Shown here: positions 39,450 to 47,977 of the stretch, in pieces
Numbering within the stretch: the first letter of the stretch is position 1
Layout of the letters: every line of letters begins with the position of its first letter
Assembly (NCBI GenBank): GCA_021787495.1
Contig: JAJYLX010000001.1
Location: 124,001-188,000 of the forward strand
Reading direction: 5' to 3'
DNA length: 64,000 bases
Origin: Microcaldota archaeon
Lineage (GTDB): Archaea > Micrarchaeota > Micrarchaeia > Micrarchaeales > Micrarchaeaceae
The notes under the pieces: model-generated
What the model saw: the letters and a program-made list of their open reading frames with translations, nothing else
The model's database searches: none
Told to the model about the DNA's origin: nothing
Made by a program: the position numbers and the translations under genes

Positions 39450-40133
39450 ATGATGCAGACGAAGACGATAACACAGGATAGGGAGCTGACCCTCTCAGGC
39501 ACGAAGGGAACATACAAGCAAGTCTATGAGATAGCATCATCCTCAAGCAAAACCTTCGCGGATGCGCCAACCTCACTGGCGGACCCAAAATTCATACAGA
39601 CCCTTCTGGATAATAAGACATGGTGCTTCGTCAGCCCGGAAGGCTTCCTTGAGCTGTTCGCGAACAAAGAACAGAAAGAAGGTCGGTACCACATCGTGAA
39701 GGACCAAAACGGCAACTTAAGGGAACTGGATTTTATCGAGACTGAGGACGAGAACGAAAAGATTTACATATACGAGAGTGCTTTCCAAAGGGCCAAGAAA
39801 GGAGAGCCTTTGGCGCTCGGCCGCGGCTGCATCGACATCAGGGACGGCAGACTCGTCCTCTTTGGCTACTACAGCGGCGGCTTTGTTGCGTGGGTGGCGC
39901 TGGCAAGCCAAGCGGAAAAGGCAAGCCATAACGCCGCTGTCAACGCATTGGACAGGGAGACAAGCCAGTTGCGCAGATTGAAGGAGGAAAAACTTAAGAG
40001 TGCAGAAGAAAAGTCCGCGCAAGCGGACGCGCTGCAAAAAGAAGCGATTGCCTTGAAAGACGAGGCGGACGAATTGGAAAAGGAGATAACAAAGCGCGAC
40101 AAGGCAATCAAAATCCTGCGTACAGAGGAATAA
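39450..40133 (+). CDS. Hypothetical protein with C-terminal coiled coil
   Basis: A 227-residue protein I do not recognise. The first 150 residues are mixed alpha/beta (KTWCFVSPEGFLELFANK, GCIDIRDGRLVLFGYYSGGF); residues about 155-227 form a long charged coiled coil (LRRLKEEKLKSAEEKSAQAD, ALKDEADELEKEITK). No membrane segment. Base composition is visibly more A-rich than the neighbours, which suggests recent acquisition. It has its own promoter (CTATAAATATC at 39410-39420), with a short leader, and no co-directional partner within 250 bp. Confidence 0.7.
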   Translation: MMQTKTITQDRELTLSGTKGTYKQVYEIASSSSKTFADAPTSLADPKFIQTLLDNKTWCFVSPEGFLELFANKEQKEGRYHIVKDQNGNLRELDFIETEDENEKIYIYESAFQRAKKGEPLALGRGCIDIRDGRLVLFGYYSGGFVAWVALASQAEKASHNAAVNALDRETSQLRRLKEEKLKSAEEKSAQADALQKEAIALKDEADELEKEITKRDKAIKILRTEE

Positions 40134-40364
40134 ATATCGCGAAAACATCCTATCCTTGCCCAGGTTCGCAGGACTACCGGTCCTGCCGATCTCTATCGCC
40201 TAGGGAGTTGACATTTGATCTCAGAAAGGCTTATCTTATTCCATTTGCATGAAAGTTACAAACCTTTTCCTCATTAAGACCTTTTTATGAATTCGTTACT
40301 TAATAGGTCTGTCTTCGCTTTGCATCTATTTGTCAACTTCCTACTATCGCCGTTGCGCGATAAG

Positions 40365-40388
40365 TGTATAAATCTTAGATTTGAATCT
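40365..40388 (+). promoter_or_regulatory. TATA box and short palindrome before the flavin oxidoreductase gene
   Basis: GTGTATAAAT (40365-40374) lies about 27 nt from ATG 40401, giving a leaderless transcript. AGATT-TG-AATCT (40377-40388), a perfect 5-bp inverted repeat, lies between them and could be an operator. The preceding 200 bp (40134-40360) contain no gene I can support. Confidence 0.45.
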
Positions 40389-40400
40389 TGACCAGATATT

Positions 40401-41141
40401 ATGCCACTTCAGATTCCGATAACTGAGAGGAGGTACGTCCTCGCCGAGAAGAAAGATGAAACGCCGGACGTGCTCATACTGAAGTTCATGCCGGAGGACG
40501 GGAAGCCCTGCCCGTTCGAGCCCGGGATGTTCATGATGATAAGTGGCCTTGATAAGGAAGGCCAGAAGCACATCGCGAGGGCGTTCTCGATAGCGTCTGA
40601 TCCATCGACCCCAGGCATGGAGTTCATGGTGATAAAGGAGCCCAGGCACGGGGACCACATAGGGAGGTCGCACTTCATGGATGCCAACGTGGGCGACGTC
40701 TTCATGCTCAGGGGCCCGAGCGGCCAGTTCAGGTTCGACCCGGCGCTCGACAGGAAGGTCTGCTTCATAGCTGGAGGGACGGGCCTCGCGCCGTTCACCT
40801 CGATGATAAGGCACATAAGGGTCAAGAGGTCGCAGAACGACGTGGTGCTCTTCTACAGCGTGCGCTACCCAACGGAGATAATCTGGAAGGGCGAGCTGGA
40901 CAGCTATGTGAAGGATATGAGAGTGAAGCTGGTAACTACTGTCACCAGACCGAAGGATGGTGACGGATGGACGGGACAGACCGGTCACATAGACCCGGAG
41001 ATGATAAGGAAGTATGCACCGGATTATCTGGAAAGAGGCTTCTACATCTGCGGCCCGCTGGAGTTCGTGAAGGCGATGAAGGACTCGCTCGCCGCGCTCA
41101 ACGTTAACCCCGCGAAGGTAAAGGCGGACGTCTGGGGATGA
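40401..41141 (+). CDS. Ferredoxin-NADP reductase-like FAD/NAD(P)-binding oxidoreductase
   Basis: A 246-residue FNR-superfamily protein. FAD-binding barrel with RAFSIASDPSTPG (the RxYS-type motif), then the phosphate-binding GDVFMLRGPSGQF; NAD(P) domain with CFIAGGTGLAPFTSMIRHI and VLFYSVRYPTEIIW; the C-terminal GFYICGPLEFVKAMK closes the nicotinamide site. There is no iron-sulfur domain, so it needs an external acceptor such as ferredoxin. It is alone on its transcript and convergent with the regulator. Confidence 0.87.
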   Translation: MPLQIPITERRYVLAEKKDETPDVLILKFMPEDGKPCPFEPGMFMMISGLDKEGQKHIARAFSIASDPSTPGMEFMVIKEPRHGDHIGRSHFMDANVGDVFMLRGPSGQFRFDPALDRKVCFIAGGTGLAPFTSMIRHIRVKRSQNDVVLFYSVRYPTEIIWKGELDSYVKDMRVKLVTTVTRPKDGDGWTGQTGHIDPEMIRKYAPDYLERGFYICGPLEFVKAMKDSLAALNVNPAKVKADVWG

Positions 41142-41837
41142 TCAGACCTTCGTCAGCCTGGACGCTATCTCCTCCATGCTGAGCTTCGTGGTTATCAGCG
41201 GTATGCGCTCGACCTGCGCGAGCTTCACTGCCAGCTTGTCGATGTTGTTTACGCCCTGTATGACCACGACCTTCGGCTTTATCGGCGCGACCCTGACCAC
41301 GACCATCGGCGAACGGCCCGTCGAGACGTTGTCGAATATGAAGGCGCGCTCGGTCGTGTTGCCGAACAGCTTCGGGTACTCCTGCGGGCTCATCTCGAGT
41401 ATCACGCGTATGCTGTCCAGCATCGTGTAGCCGAAGACCCTGGTGTTCTCCAGGTAGTTGAGGTTGACGACTATCTTGCCGTCTATTATCCTGCTGAAGT
41501 CCAGCCCGTCTATCGGAGTCGTGAAGTCCTTGATGTTGTATGCGGGCCTCCCTGCATCCTTCCCCGCGTTGGAGGTGTTCTCCAGCCCCCTTATCAGGCT
41601 GCCGCCGCGATCCTCGTCTATCCTGAATATGGTGTCGATGAACCTCTTTATCACGCCGACGCCCGGGCTGAGCCTCCTATTGCTCTCGTAGTCGCTGATC
41701 GTCGAGGCCGCTATCTTGAGCTGCTTGGCGAGCTCTATCTGCGAGACGCCGAAGAGCTCCCTCCACTTCTTCATTGCGCTGCCAGGGCTCTCCGACATCG
41801 CGATCTCACCTGCAATCCTCTCCTTCAGCTGGTCCAT
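41142..41837 (-). CDS. Archaeal HTH (XRE-type) transcriptional regulator
   Basis: A 231-residue protein with an N-terminal XRE-type HTH (residues about 23-66, WRELFGVSQIELAKQLKI then AASTISDYESNRR) followed by a 150-residue C-terminal domain containing MVVVRVAPIKPKVVVIQGV. This is the architecture of the archaeal COG1709-type predicted regulators. No ligand is known. It is followed in the same direction after 4 bp upstream by a membrane protein gene, so the two are probably one operon. Start at ATG 41837. Confidence 0.8.
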   Translation of the reverse strand: MDQLKERIAGEIAMSESPGSAMKKWRELFGVSQIELAKQLKIAASTISDYESNRRLSPGVGVIKRFIDTIFRIDEDRGGSLIRGLENTSNAGKDAGRPAYNIKDFTTPIDGLDFSRIIDGKIVVNLNYLENTRVFGYTMLDSIRVILEMSPQEYPKLFGNTTERAFIFDNVSTGRSPMVVVRVAPIKPKVVVIQGVNNIDKLAVKLAQVERIPLITTKLSMEEIASRLTKV

Positions 41838-41841
41838 GCGG

Positions 41842-42558
41842 TCACCTCTTTGCCCTCTTCCCCCCTCCGTGCTTCGGCGTGCCCTTGTAGAGCCTGTCCC
41901 TTTCCTCTATCGCGGCCTGCTGCTCCTCAGGGTTGACGCGCGGTTTCTTGAGCGCGCCCCAGATCGCGACGCCTATGCCTGCTATCATCATTATGAGGAA
42001 CGCCCACTCCATCGCCCCGATCGTTATAAGGTAGTTCGACACCGCGGAGCCGTTGCTCAGGTTGGACGCGGAGATCGGGCCCAGGTACTCCATATGCGCG
42101 CTCGAGGGCTTCGTTGCATTGTTGGAGTTGTCGAACACGAGCGTGTAGTTGAAGGCGCTCGTTGTGCTGGGCGTCATGTTGTACAAGGTGTTGCCGCTGT
42201 ACGCGACCCCAGGCACGCTGCCGTCTATCACGAACGCGCTCACGTTCGTGTATGCGGCGACGAGGCCATTGCCGATCAGCGCCTCGGCCCTGTCCAGCCC
42301 GCTGCCGCTTGAGCCCTCCCATGCCGAAGCGGCGCCGCCCGCGAACCCGTACACATTGACCGGGGAGCTGAAGTTTACGTCCATCAGCAGCACGGACGTC
42401 CCTGCCGGAACGGCGAAGCTCGACATGTGGAATGCGCCGGCCGCAATCGTGAAGTTGCTGTACTCGAACGGAAGCGGCACCAGTCCCGGTGCGAGCAGCC
42501 ACAGCACCAGCCCGACGACGGCCACGGCAGCGCCTATCAGCAGCATGCGTTTGTTCAT
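41842..42558 (-). CDS. Membrane protein with large extracellular domain, unknown
   Basis: A 238-residue protein: N-terminal hydrophobic helix (residues 4-26, LLIGAAVAVVGLVLWLLAPG), a Ser/Asn/Thr-rich beta-like extracellular domain with several N-glycosylation-type sites, a second helix near residues 188-208 (EWAFLIMMIAGIGVAIWG) and a basic cytoplasmic tail (KHGGGKRAKR). No domain recognised. It precedes the XRE regulator by 4 bp. ATG 42558 is supported by TATA-like GTTTAAAAAG (complement of 42580-42590); a longer open frame upstream is antisense to nothing and lacks a promoter. Confidence 0.72.
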   Translation of the reverse strand: MNKRMLLIGAAVAVVGLVLWLLAPGLVPLPFEYSNFTIAAGAFHMSSFAVPAGTSVLLMDVNFSSPVNVYGFAGGAASAWEGSSGSGLDRAEALIGNGLVAAYTNVSAFVIDGSVPGVAYSGNTLYNMTPSTTSAFNYTLVFDNSNNATKPSSAHMEYLGPISASNLSNGSAVSNYLITIGAMEWAFLIMMIAGIGVAIWGALKKPRVNPEEQQAAIEERDRLYKGTPKHGGGKRAKR

Positions 42559-42646
42559 ACAACCGATATCCAATCTCACCCAATGTTTAAAAAGGCTTAT
42601 TAACGAGTGTTGCATCATTAGAGTGACGGCCATAACGGCGGTTTGC

Positions 42647-43654
42647 ATGGCGGCGAAACAGAAGGAAGGGGAATGGCACGGGATGCCCAAGTACGTGATA
42701 GCAGTGGCAATCATAGTTGCGGTGGCGGTCATACTTGTCGTGGTGTCCAGCGCCTCAACGGGCCTGCGGTCCTGCTCGGGCAAGGTCGTGCAGCAGGCGC
42801 GCTACTCGTGCTACACGTACTACGCGGACTATTACGGGAACGCGAGCATATGCAACTACCTGTCCGGGCAGTACAGGGACGAGTGCCTCTACAACGTGTC
42901 CACGGCGACGTCCAATTCGCTGCCGTGCTCTGGGATAAGCTTGCCGGAATACGTGGCGTCGTGCGTCTCGTCCATAAGCCTGAAGCTCGGCAGCGCGGCG
43001 GCATGCTCCTCGCTCCAGGAACCGTATGCGAGCAGCTGCGCCTACGGCGTTGCGAAAGCCTCCGGTTTCTCGAACGAGAGCGTGTGCGCGTCGATACAGA
43101 ACTCGACGCTCTCAGATTCGTGCGCCGCATCGCACTACTACAACGCCGCGCTGGCGTCGCGGAGCGCAAGCTACTGCGGCTACCTGTCGCACTCGTACGA
43201 CGGCGTGGAGCTCTCGGCGATCGCCGCGAACTCGACGCAGGAGTTCGGCCCGGTGTCGGCCTACAACCTAACGCCGTTCGGGTACTGCTATTCGATGGTC
43301 GCGCTGGAGCTGAACGACAGGTCGATGTGCAGTACGCTGAACGGCACGGACGCTGCGTCCTGCCAGGCGTACTTCACCCAGTCGACCGGGGTGAACGTCA
43401 CGGCGATAGGGCGGTACTGCAACCAGTCAGGGTCGCAGTATCCGGGCATAGGGGGGCTGTGCGGCGCCGCCATAACCATCTACGAGGCGCTGCAATCCGG
43501 CAATGTAACCAAGTGCCTGACCCTGAACGGGTCGTACATAGGCACGTGCGTGACGGACATTGCGAGAAAGTACAACGACAGCTCCTACTGCTCGTACATA
43601 AGCAACGCCACGGAGGCGTCGGCGTGCAATGTCACCGTCTCCGGCACGAGATAG
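42647..43654 (+). CDS. Cysteine-rich repetitive surface protein with membrane anchor
   Basis: A 335-residue protein. Residues about 14-36 (YVIAVAIIVAVAVILVVVSS) are a membrane anchor; the rest is outside and contains some 24 cysteines in a repeating pattern of Ser/Asn-x-C-x(8-12)-C with Tyr and Ala around (ASICNYLSGQYRDECLYN, AAACSSLQEPYASSCAYG, SVCASIQNSTLSDSCAAS, SYCGYLS, SSYCSYISNATEASAC). Units are about 35-45 residues, likely small disulfide-linked helical hairpins. Unknown family. GTG 42623, in frame, may be the true start, as it is 27 nt from TTATTAAC. It is divergent from the membrane protein at 41842. Confidence 0.75.
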   Translation: MAAKQKEGEWHGMPKYVIAVAIIVAVAVILVVVSSASTGLRSCSGKVVQQARYSCYTYYADYYGNASICNYLSGQYRDECLYNVSTATSNSLPCSGISLPEYVASCVSSISLKLGSAAACSSLQEPYASSCAYGVAKASGFSNESVCASIQNSTLSDSCAASHYYNAALASRSASYCGYLSHSYDGVELSAIAANSTQEFGPVSAYNLTPFGYCYSMVALELNDRSMCSTLNGTDAASCQAYFTQSTGVNVTAIGRYCNQSGSQYPGIGGLCGAAITIYEALQSGNVTKCLTLNGSYIGTCVTDIARKYNDSSYCSYISNATEASACNVTVSGTR

Positions 43655-43739
43655 GCCGCCGCCAACATATAAATACCATGGCTGGCATATTATCAACCGT
43701 AAGGCTGGTTTCTGCCAGGCGGCGCGTTTGAGTGAGTGG

Positions 43740-45149
43740 ATGGGCGAAGGCGGTGCAAAAACCCTAGGCATAGTCTCTGCGATAAGGACCCTGCCGGGAT
43801 CGTACAGGTACACGCTGCTCTCAGGCGGCGCTGTTACGGTGGAATCGCCGCAGAGGTTCGAGCTGAACGAGACCGTTGAGGTCTCCTATAGCGCAGGCGG
43901 GGCGCTGCTGTCCAAGTCCGAAAGGAGGGTCGATTACCGCGCCGCGCTTGAGGATGCAGTGGCGAAGGTCCGCCTTGGCGAACGCGCATCGCTGCTGAAG
44001 AAGCGAGGATTCTCACGCAGCGGGCCTCTGGACAGGATTGCGGTCAGGATGCTGCCGAAGCTCGTGCAGGCCGCAGAAAAGCTGCTCCGCGCGGCCATTT
44101 CCGGCGCCCCGATAGTCGTCCGCTTCCACGGGGACGGAGACGGCTCGACGGGGGCGGTCTGCCTGTACAGGGCCATCGAGGCGCTGTCCGATTCGATACC
44201 GATGGAGCCGGACGTGCGGTGGGCGCTGAACCGCGGGATATCCTATTCCGTAGAGTCGTTCTACTATGACACGATGCACTTCAACGAGTACGAGAGCGTC
44301 GAGAAGCCCCTTGTATGTATAATCGACTTCGGCACCACTGAGGAGAGCAACGACGCCCTGAAGAAGGCGGTAGAGCGCTTTGATATGGTCTGGCTGGACC
44401 ATCACCCGATGCCGAAGGGGTTCCTGAGCGACATGCTCGGGGACTACATCAACCCGACGATGTTCAAGGGCACCTCGGATTTCACCGCGGGGTTCCTCGC
44501 CGGCGTGTTCTCCGAGCTGCTCGCCGACATACACGTCAGGGAGATAATGGAGGCCTCGCTCATAAGCGACTTCAGCGCATATGCGGACAGGAACGACGGC
44601 GAGGCGAGCAGGATAGCGACCGTGCTGGATTTCGTCACCGGCATAAAGAACTCGACGCGCTACCTCGACGGCCCGGTCACGCCGGCATACCTGTCGAAGC
44701 TCATCTCTGACCAGGAGAAGATGAGGTCCGTGCACGACTACGCGCATTCCATGATAGAGGACGCCATAGAGATGGGGATAGAGCGCTCGAAGAGGTACAT
44801 GACCGGGAGCGGCATACCGGTCAACGTCATAGATTTCGTGCACATAGCGGACAAGTACGGCGGCTATCTGCTGCCCGGAAGGTACAGCTCGAGGCTGCAG
44901 GGCAGGCTCGAGGAGACGAACCCCGACGGTTCCATAACGATCGTCAACTTCCGCAACGCGATCTCGATAAGGGTGAGCAAGCACATAGCGGGCAGGGTCA
45001 AGCTCCTCGACGTCATAGAGTCGCTGAAGGAGTCCCCGGACATAGTCGTCTCCGGAGGAGGCCACAAGGAGGCTGCGAGCGTGATGGCGGCAGAAGGCCA
45101 GTCCGAGGCCGCGATAAGGCTGCTGCTGGGCAAGCTCGGCGCCAGCTGA
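43740..45149 (+). CDS. DHH-family phosphoesterase (RecJ-like)
   Basis: A 469-residue DHH/DHHA1 protein. A small N-terminal OB-like part (residues 1-70) precedes motif I VRFHGDGDGSTGAVCL, motif II VCIIDFGTTEE, motif III WLDHHPMPKG (the DHH), and the DHHA1 C-terminal motif SGGGHKEAASVM. In archaea such proteins are single-strand nucleases or oligonucleotide phosphodiesterases linked to replication (GAN) or nanoRNA turnover. ATG 43740 is used; a TATA (CATATAAATACC at 43667-43678) predicts a leader of about 40 nt. Confidence 0.87.
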   Translation: MGEGGAKTLGIVSAIRTLPGSYRYTLLSGGAVTVESPQRFELNETVEVSYSAGGALLSKSERRVDYRAALEDAVAKVRLGERASLLKKRGFSRSGPLDRIAVRMLPKLVQAAEKLLRAAISGAPIVVRFHGDGDGSTGAVCLYRAIEALSDSIPMEPDVRWALNRGISYSVESFYYDTMHFNEYESVEKPLVCIIDFGTTEESNDALKKAVERFDMVWLDHHPMPKGFLSDMLGDYINPTMFKGTSDFTAGFLAGVFSELLADIHVREIMEASLISDFSAYADRNDGEASRIATVLDFVTGIKNSTRYLDGPVTPAYLSKLISDQEKMRSVHDYAHSMIEDAIEMGIERSKRYMTGSGIPVNVIDFVHIADKYGGYLLPGRYSSRLQGRLEETNPDGSITIVNFRNAISIRVSKHIAGRVKLLDVIESLKESPDIVVSGGGHKEAASVMAAEGQSEAAIRLLLGKLGAS

Positions 45150-45274
45150 GCCCGCGCGGCCATCTCCTGCCGAGCGTGGAGTTCGGCGCGATAAATTACT
45201 GGCAGTTGCGCCGTCGGCAGCGGCGCACAGAACCTTATTATGCCTTGAAATGCCTGATTAACCTGGCGATCCCC

Positions 45275-47857
45275 ATGCTGAAGATAACCGCAGACCTCAG
45301 CCACAAGCTCGAGTTCGCGGATGAGAGCGTGGAAGCCTCTTCCGGCTCGCTGAAGGTGACGCTGCGCGGGAGGGAGGTGCTGTCGATACCGGCGGGCGAC
45401 ATAGCTGACGCCTTCGTCGAGGAGGGCCTCGGCGTCGCGAAGCTCGTGGTCAGGACAAAGTCCGGAAAGGAGATAGAGGCCGCATACTTCACGAAGAAGA
45501 AGGTAAGGTCCTTCAGGAAGTTCGCCGACGCTGTCAACCGCCGCCTTTACGAGAGAAAGGGGGTGGACAAGGCCTTCGACGAGAAGGAGAGCGAGCTGAG
45601 GGGAGGGATGAGCACCATCTACTGGCTGTACGGCTTCACAGCGCGCCACAGGAAGCTGATATATATGGGGCTGGTGCTCTCGCTCGTAAGCGTCGCGTTC
45701 AGCCTTGTGCCGCCATACCTGATGAAGGTGCTCATAGACAGCGTTATACTGGCGCCGCAGCACCCTGAGGCGCTCTTCATGGAGCTTACGGTGACGCTGG
45801 TGATAGCTTACGCAGCGTCGAACGCCGTGGGCGCATACCAGAACTACATCCTGACCAAAGCGGGCAACGGCATAATAACGGACCTGATGGACAGGATGTT
45901 CGACAGGTCGCTCAAGCTGTCCCCGGACACGATAGACAGGATATCGACGAGCAGGATACAGAGCAGGCTGACCTCCGACGCGGGGAACACGCAATGGATG
46001 CTCACGTACGGCCTGATCACCGCGGTGACCAACGGCCTGACGGTGCTCGGGATAGGGGTCATGCTGTTCGTCCTCTTCCCGGCGCTCGCGGTGTACGTGC
46101 TCATCCCTGTGCCGTTCATAGTGGCGCTCGCCTACGTGTATGGGAGGAGGTCGAAGCCCCTGTACCACAAGAGATGGAGGAAGAATTCGGACATGTACAC
46201 GAGGATATACAACATAATCCCGAACTACCTGATAGTCAAGACCGCGGCAAAGGAGGACAACGAGCACAGGTCGTTCAACAGCACGATAGAGGAGAACTTC
46301 GACACGCAGCTAAACGTGACGAAGATGAACCTGAAGTACTGGACGCCGTTCGGGCTGATGATCTCCCTCGTGGCCGTGGTTATCTGGTGGGTTGGCGGCA
46401 ACGAGGTGATTCTGGGGATGACCCAGCTCGGCGTCATAACCGCATTCATCGCGTACATGGGCATGTTCTATTCGCCGATAGCGCAGCTCAGCAGCATAAT
46501 GCCGTACATACAGCAGTCGATAACTTCGGGCGAGAGGATCCGCGAGCTCTTCAACCCCGAGTACGACCCGAAGCAGGTGCGCAACGGGAGGAAGCCCCGC
46601 ATCGGCAAGGACATAACCTTCAGGCACGTCACCTTCGGGTACGACCCGCTGCTTCCCGTCCTGAAGGACGTGAGCGCCACCATGCCGAGCGGCAAGCGCA
46701 CCGCGATAGTCGGTAAGAGCGGCTCGGGCAAGACGACGATGGCGAAGCTCATACTGGACCTCTACAGCCCGGACGAAGGCGACATACTATTCGGCAGGGA
46801 GAGCATAAGCGAGATAGACACTACCTATCTGAGGAGGAGGATAGCGTACGTGCCGCAGGATCCCGTGTACTTTGACGGCTCGATAAGCTACAATCTTTCG
46901 TACTATGCCCACGGGGAGGTGCGGCCGATAGACATGATAGCCTCGGTCAAGGCTGTCGAGGTGCACGACGAGGTCATGCGGCTGCCTCTCAGGTACGACA
47001 ACCGCATAAGGGGGAGGGGCGTCAACATCTCGGGCGGGCAGAGGCAGAGGCTCTCGATAGCCAGGGCGCTGCTGAACGAGTCCGACATGATACTGCTTGA
47101 CGAGATAACCGCGAGCCTCGACGCGATAAACGCGAGGAGGGTCCACAAGGCCGTGCTCAACATAGAGGAGGGGAAGACGCTCGTCATAATCGCGCACGAC
47201 ATAAACGAGATAATGAGCTCGGACCACGTCATACTGCTGGAGGACGGCAGGGTCGCGGAGCAGGGCAGCCCGAGGGAGCTCCTGAGGAGGAAGGGCAAGC
47301 TCTTCAGGATGTTCAAGTACAGGTTCGGCAGCGACTTCATCTACAGGCCGCCCAAGAAGGGCAAGAGCATAGCGTCGTTCGTGGAGGGCATGCTCTGCGA
47401 CGAGGGCGAGGTGGCGCTGACGCCAGCCTCGAGGCCCGGCCTGATAAACGCTGAATGCGGCGGCAGGCGTATGAGGGAGCTGTCGCTGAGGATGCCGTTC
47501 CCGATATCGCATCCTGAGTTCATAATACTGGCCAACAGGAAGGGGAGGGAGCTCCTCGCCCTGCAGGACTACAGGAGGCTCGACGCCAAGTCTATGGGGG
47601 CGCTGCGGCCGTGCCTCTCGGTCAACAGGCTCGACGTCGACGTGCTCGGGATAAGCGAGATAAGACAGACAGGCGATGGCATGCTGTGGAGGCTGCGCAC
47701 CGGCAAGGGCGACATGCGCGTGCTGACCAGGAACTGGGAGGACGTCATGGACCGCGACGATGCGGTGATACTGATCGACGAGTTCGGAACGCCGCTGCGG
47801 ATAGACACGGGCAAGCTGGACAGGAAGAGCCTCGACATGCTGGAGCGGTCCATCTGA
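45275..47857 (+). CDS. ABC exporter with N-terminal extra domain and C-terminal DUF1854 domain
   Basis: An 860-residue fusion. Residues 1-90: a beta-rich domain without known name. Residues about 115-400: six-helix ABC exporter membrane domain. Residues about 440-690: ATPase with Walker A GKSGSGKTTMAKL, Q-loop YVPQDP, signature NISGGQRQRLSIARAL, Walker B MILLDEITASLD and H-loop IAHD. Residues about 735-860: DUF1854-like (RMPFPISHPEFIILANRKG, LDVDVLGISEIRQ, VILIDEFGTPLRIDTGKLD). DUF1854 is known in bacteria next to or fused with ABC exporters, some associated with cyanophycin metabolism. The Walker B glutamate is present (DE). Start at ATG 45275; the frame opens at 45176. Confidence 0.83.
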   Translation: MLKITADLSHKLEFADESVEASSGSLKVTLRGREVLSIPAGDIADAFVEEGLGVAKLVVRTKSGKEIEAAYFTKKKVRSFRKFADAVNRRLYERKGVDKAFDEKESELRGGMSTIYWLYGFTARHRKLIYMGLVLSLVSVAFSLVPPYLMKVLIDSVILAPQHPEALFMELTVTLVIAYAASNAVGAYQNYILTKAGNGIITDLMDRMFDRSLKLSPDTIDRISTSRIQSRLTSDAGNTQWMLTYGLITAVTNGLTVLGIGVMLFVLFPALAVYVLIPVPFIVALAYVYGRRSKPLYHKRWRKNSDMYTRIYNIIPNYLIVKTAAKEDNEHRSFNSTIEENFDTQLNVTKMNLKYWTPFGLMISLVAVVIWWVGGNEVILGMTQLGVITAFIAYMGMFYSPIAQLSSIMPYIQQSITSGERIRELFNPEYDPKQVRNGRKPRIGKDITFRHVTFGYDPLLPVLKDVSATMPSGKRTAIVGKSGSGKTTMAKLILDLYSPDEGDILFGRESISEIDTTYLRRRIAYVPQDPVYFDGSISYNLSYYAHGEVRPIDMIASVKAVEVHDEVMRLPLRYDNRIRGRGVNISGGQRQRLSIARALLNESDMILLDEITASLDAINARRVHKAVLNIEEGKTLVIIAHDINEIMSSDHVILLEDGRVAEQGSPRELLRRKGKLFRMFKYRFGSDFIYRPPKKGKSIASFVEGMLCDEGEVALTPASRPGLINAECGGRRMRELSLRMPFPISHPEFIILANRKGRELLALQDYRRLDAKSMGALRPCLSVNRLDVDVLGISEIRQTGDGMLWRLRTGKGDMRVLTRNWEDVMDRDDAVILIDEFGTPLRIDTGKLDRKSLDMLERSI

Positions 47858-47876
47858 TCGCGCATACGGGATAATT

Positions 47877-47950
47877 TGCGATCGCCGGGATTTGAACCCG
47901 GGTCTTTGCCTTGGAGGGGCAAAGTCCTAACCAGGCTAGACTACGATCGC
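47877..47950 (-). tRNA. tRNA-Gly (anticodon TCC)
   Basis: Acceptor GCGATCG/CGATCGC (perfect), D-arm with CCTGGTTA, anticodon stem TTGCC/GGCAA with loop CCTCCAA (TCC, reads GGA), T-arm CCGGG-TTCAAAT-CCCGG, discriminator A. No intron, no encoded CCA. It stands between the ABC exporter and gatE. Confidence 0.94.
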
Positions 47951-47977
47951 ACGAGAGGTAATGCTTCTTGAAGATAT

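Noticed and set aside
44013-46267. Long open frames antisense to the DHH gene and the ABC-DUF1854 gene (350 and 467 codons)
   Set aside because: They are shadows of GC-rich coding sequence with G/C third positions; their translations are rich in His, Arg and Val-Leu runs and contain no motifs, while the sense frames have full domains.
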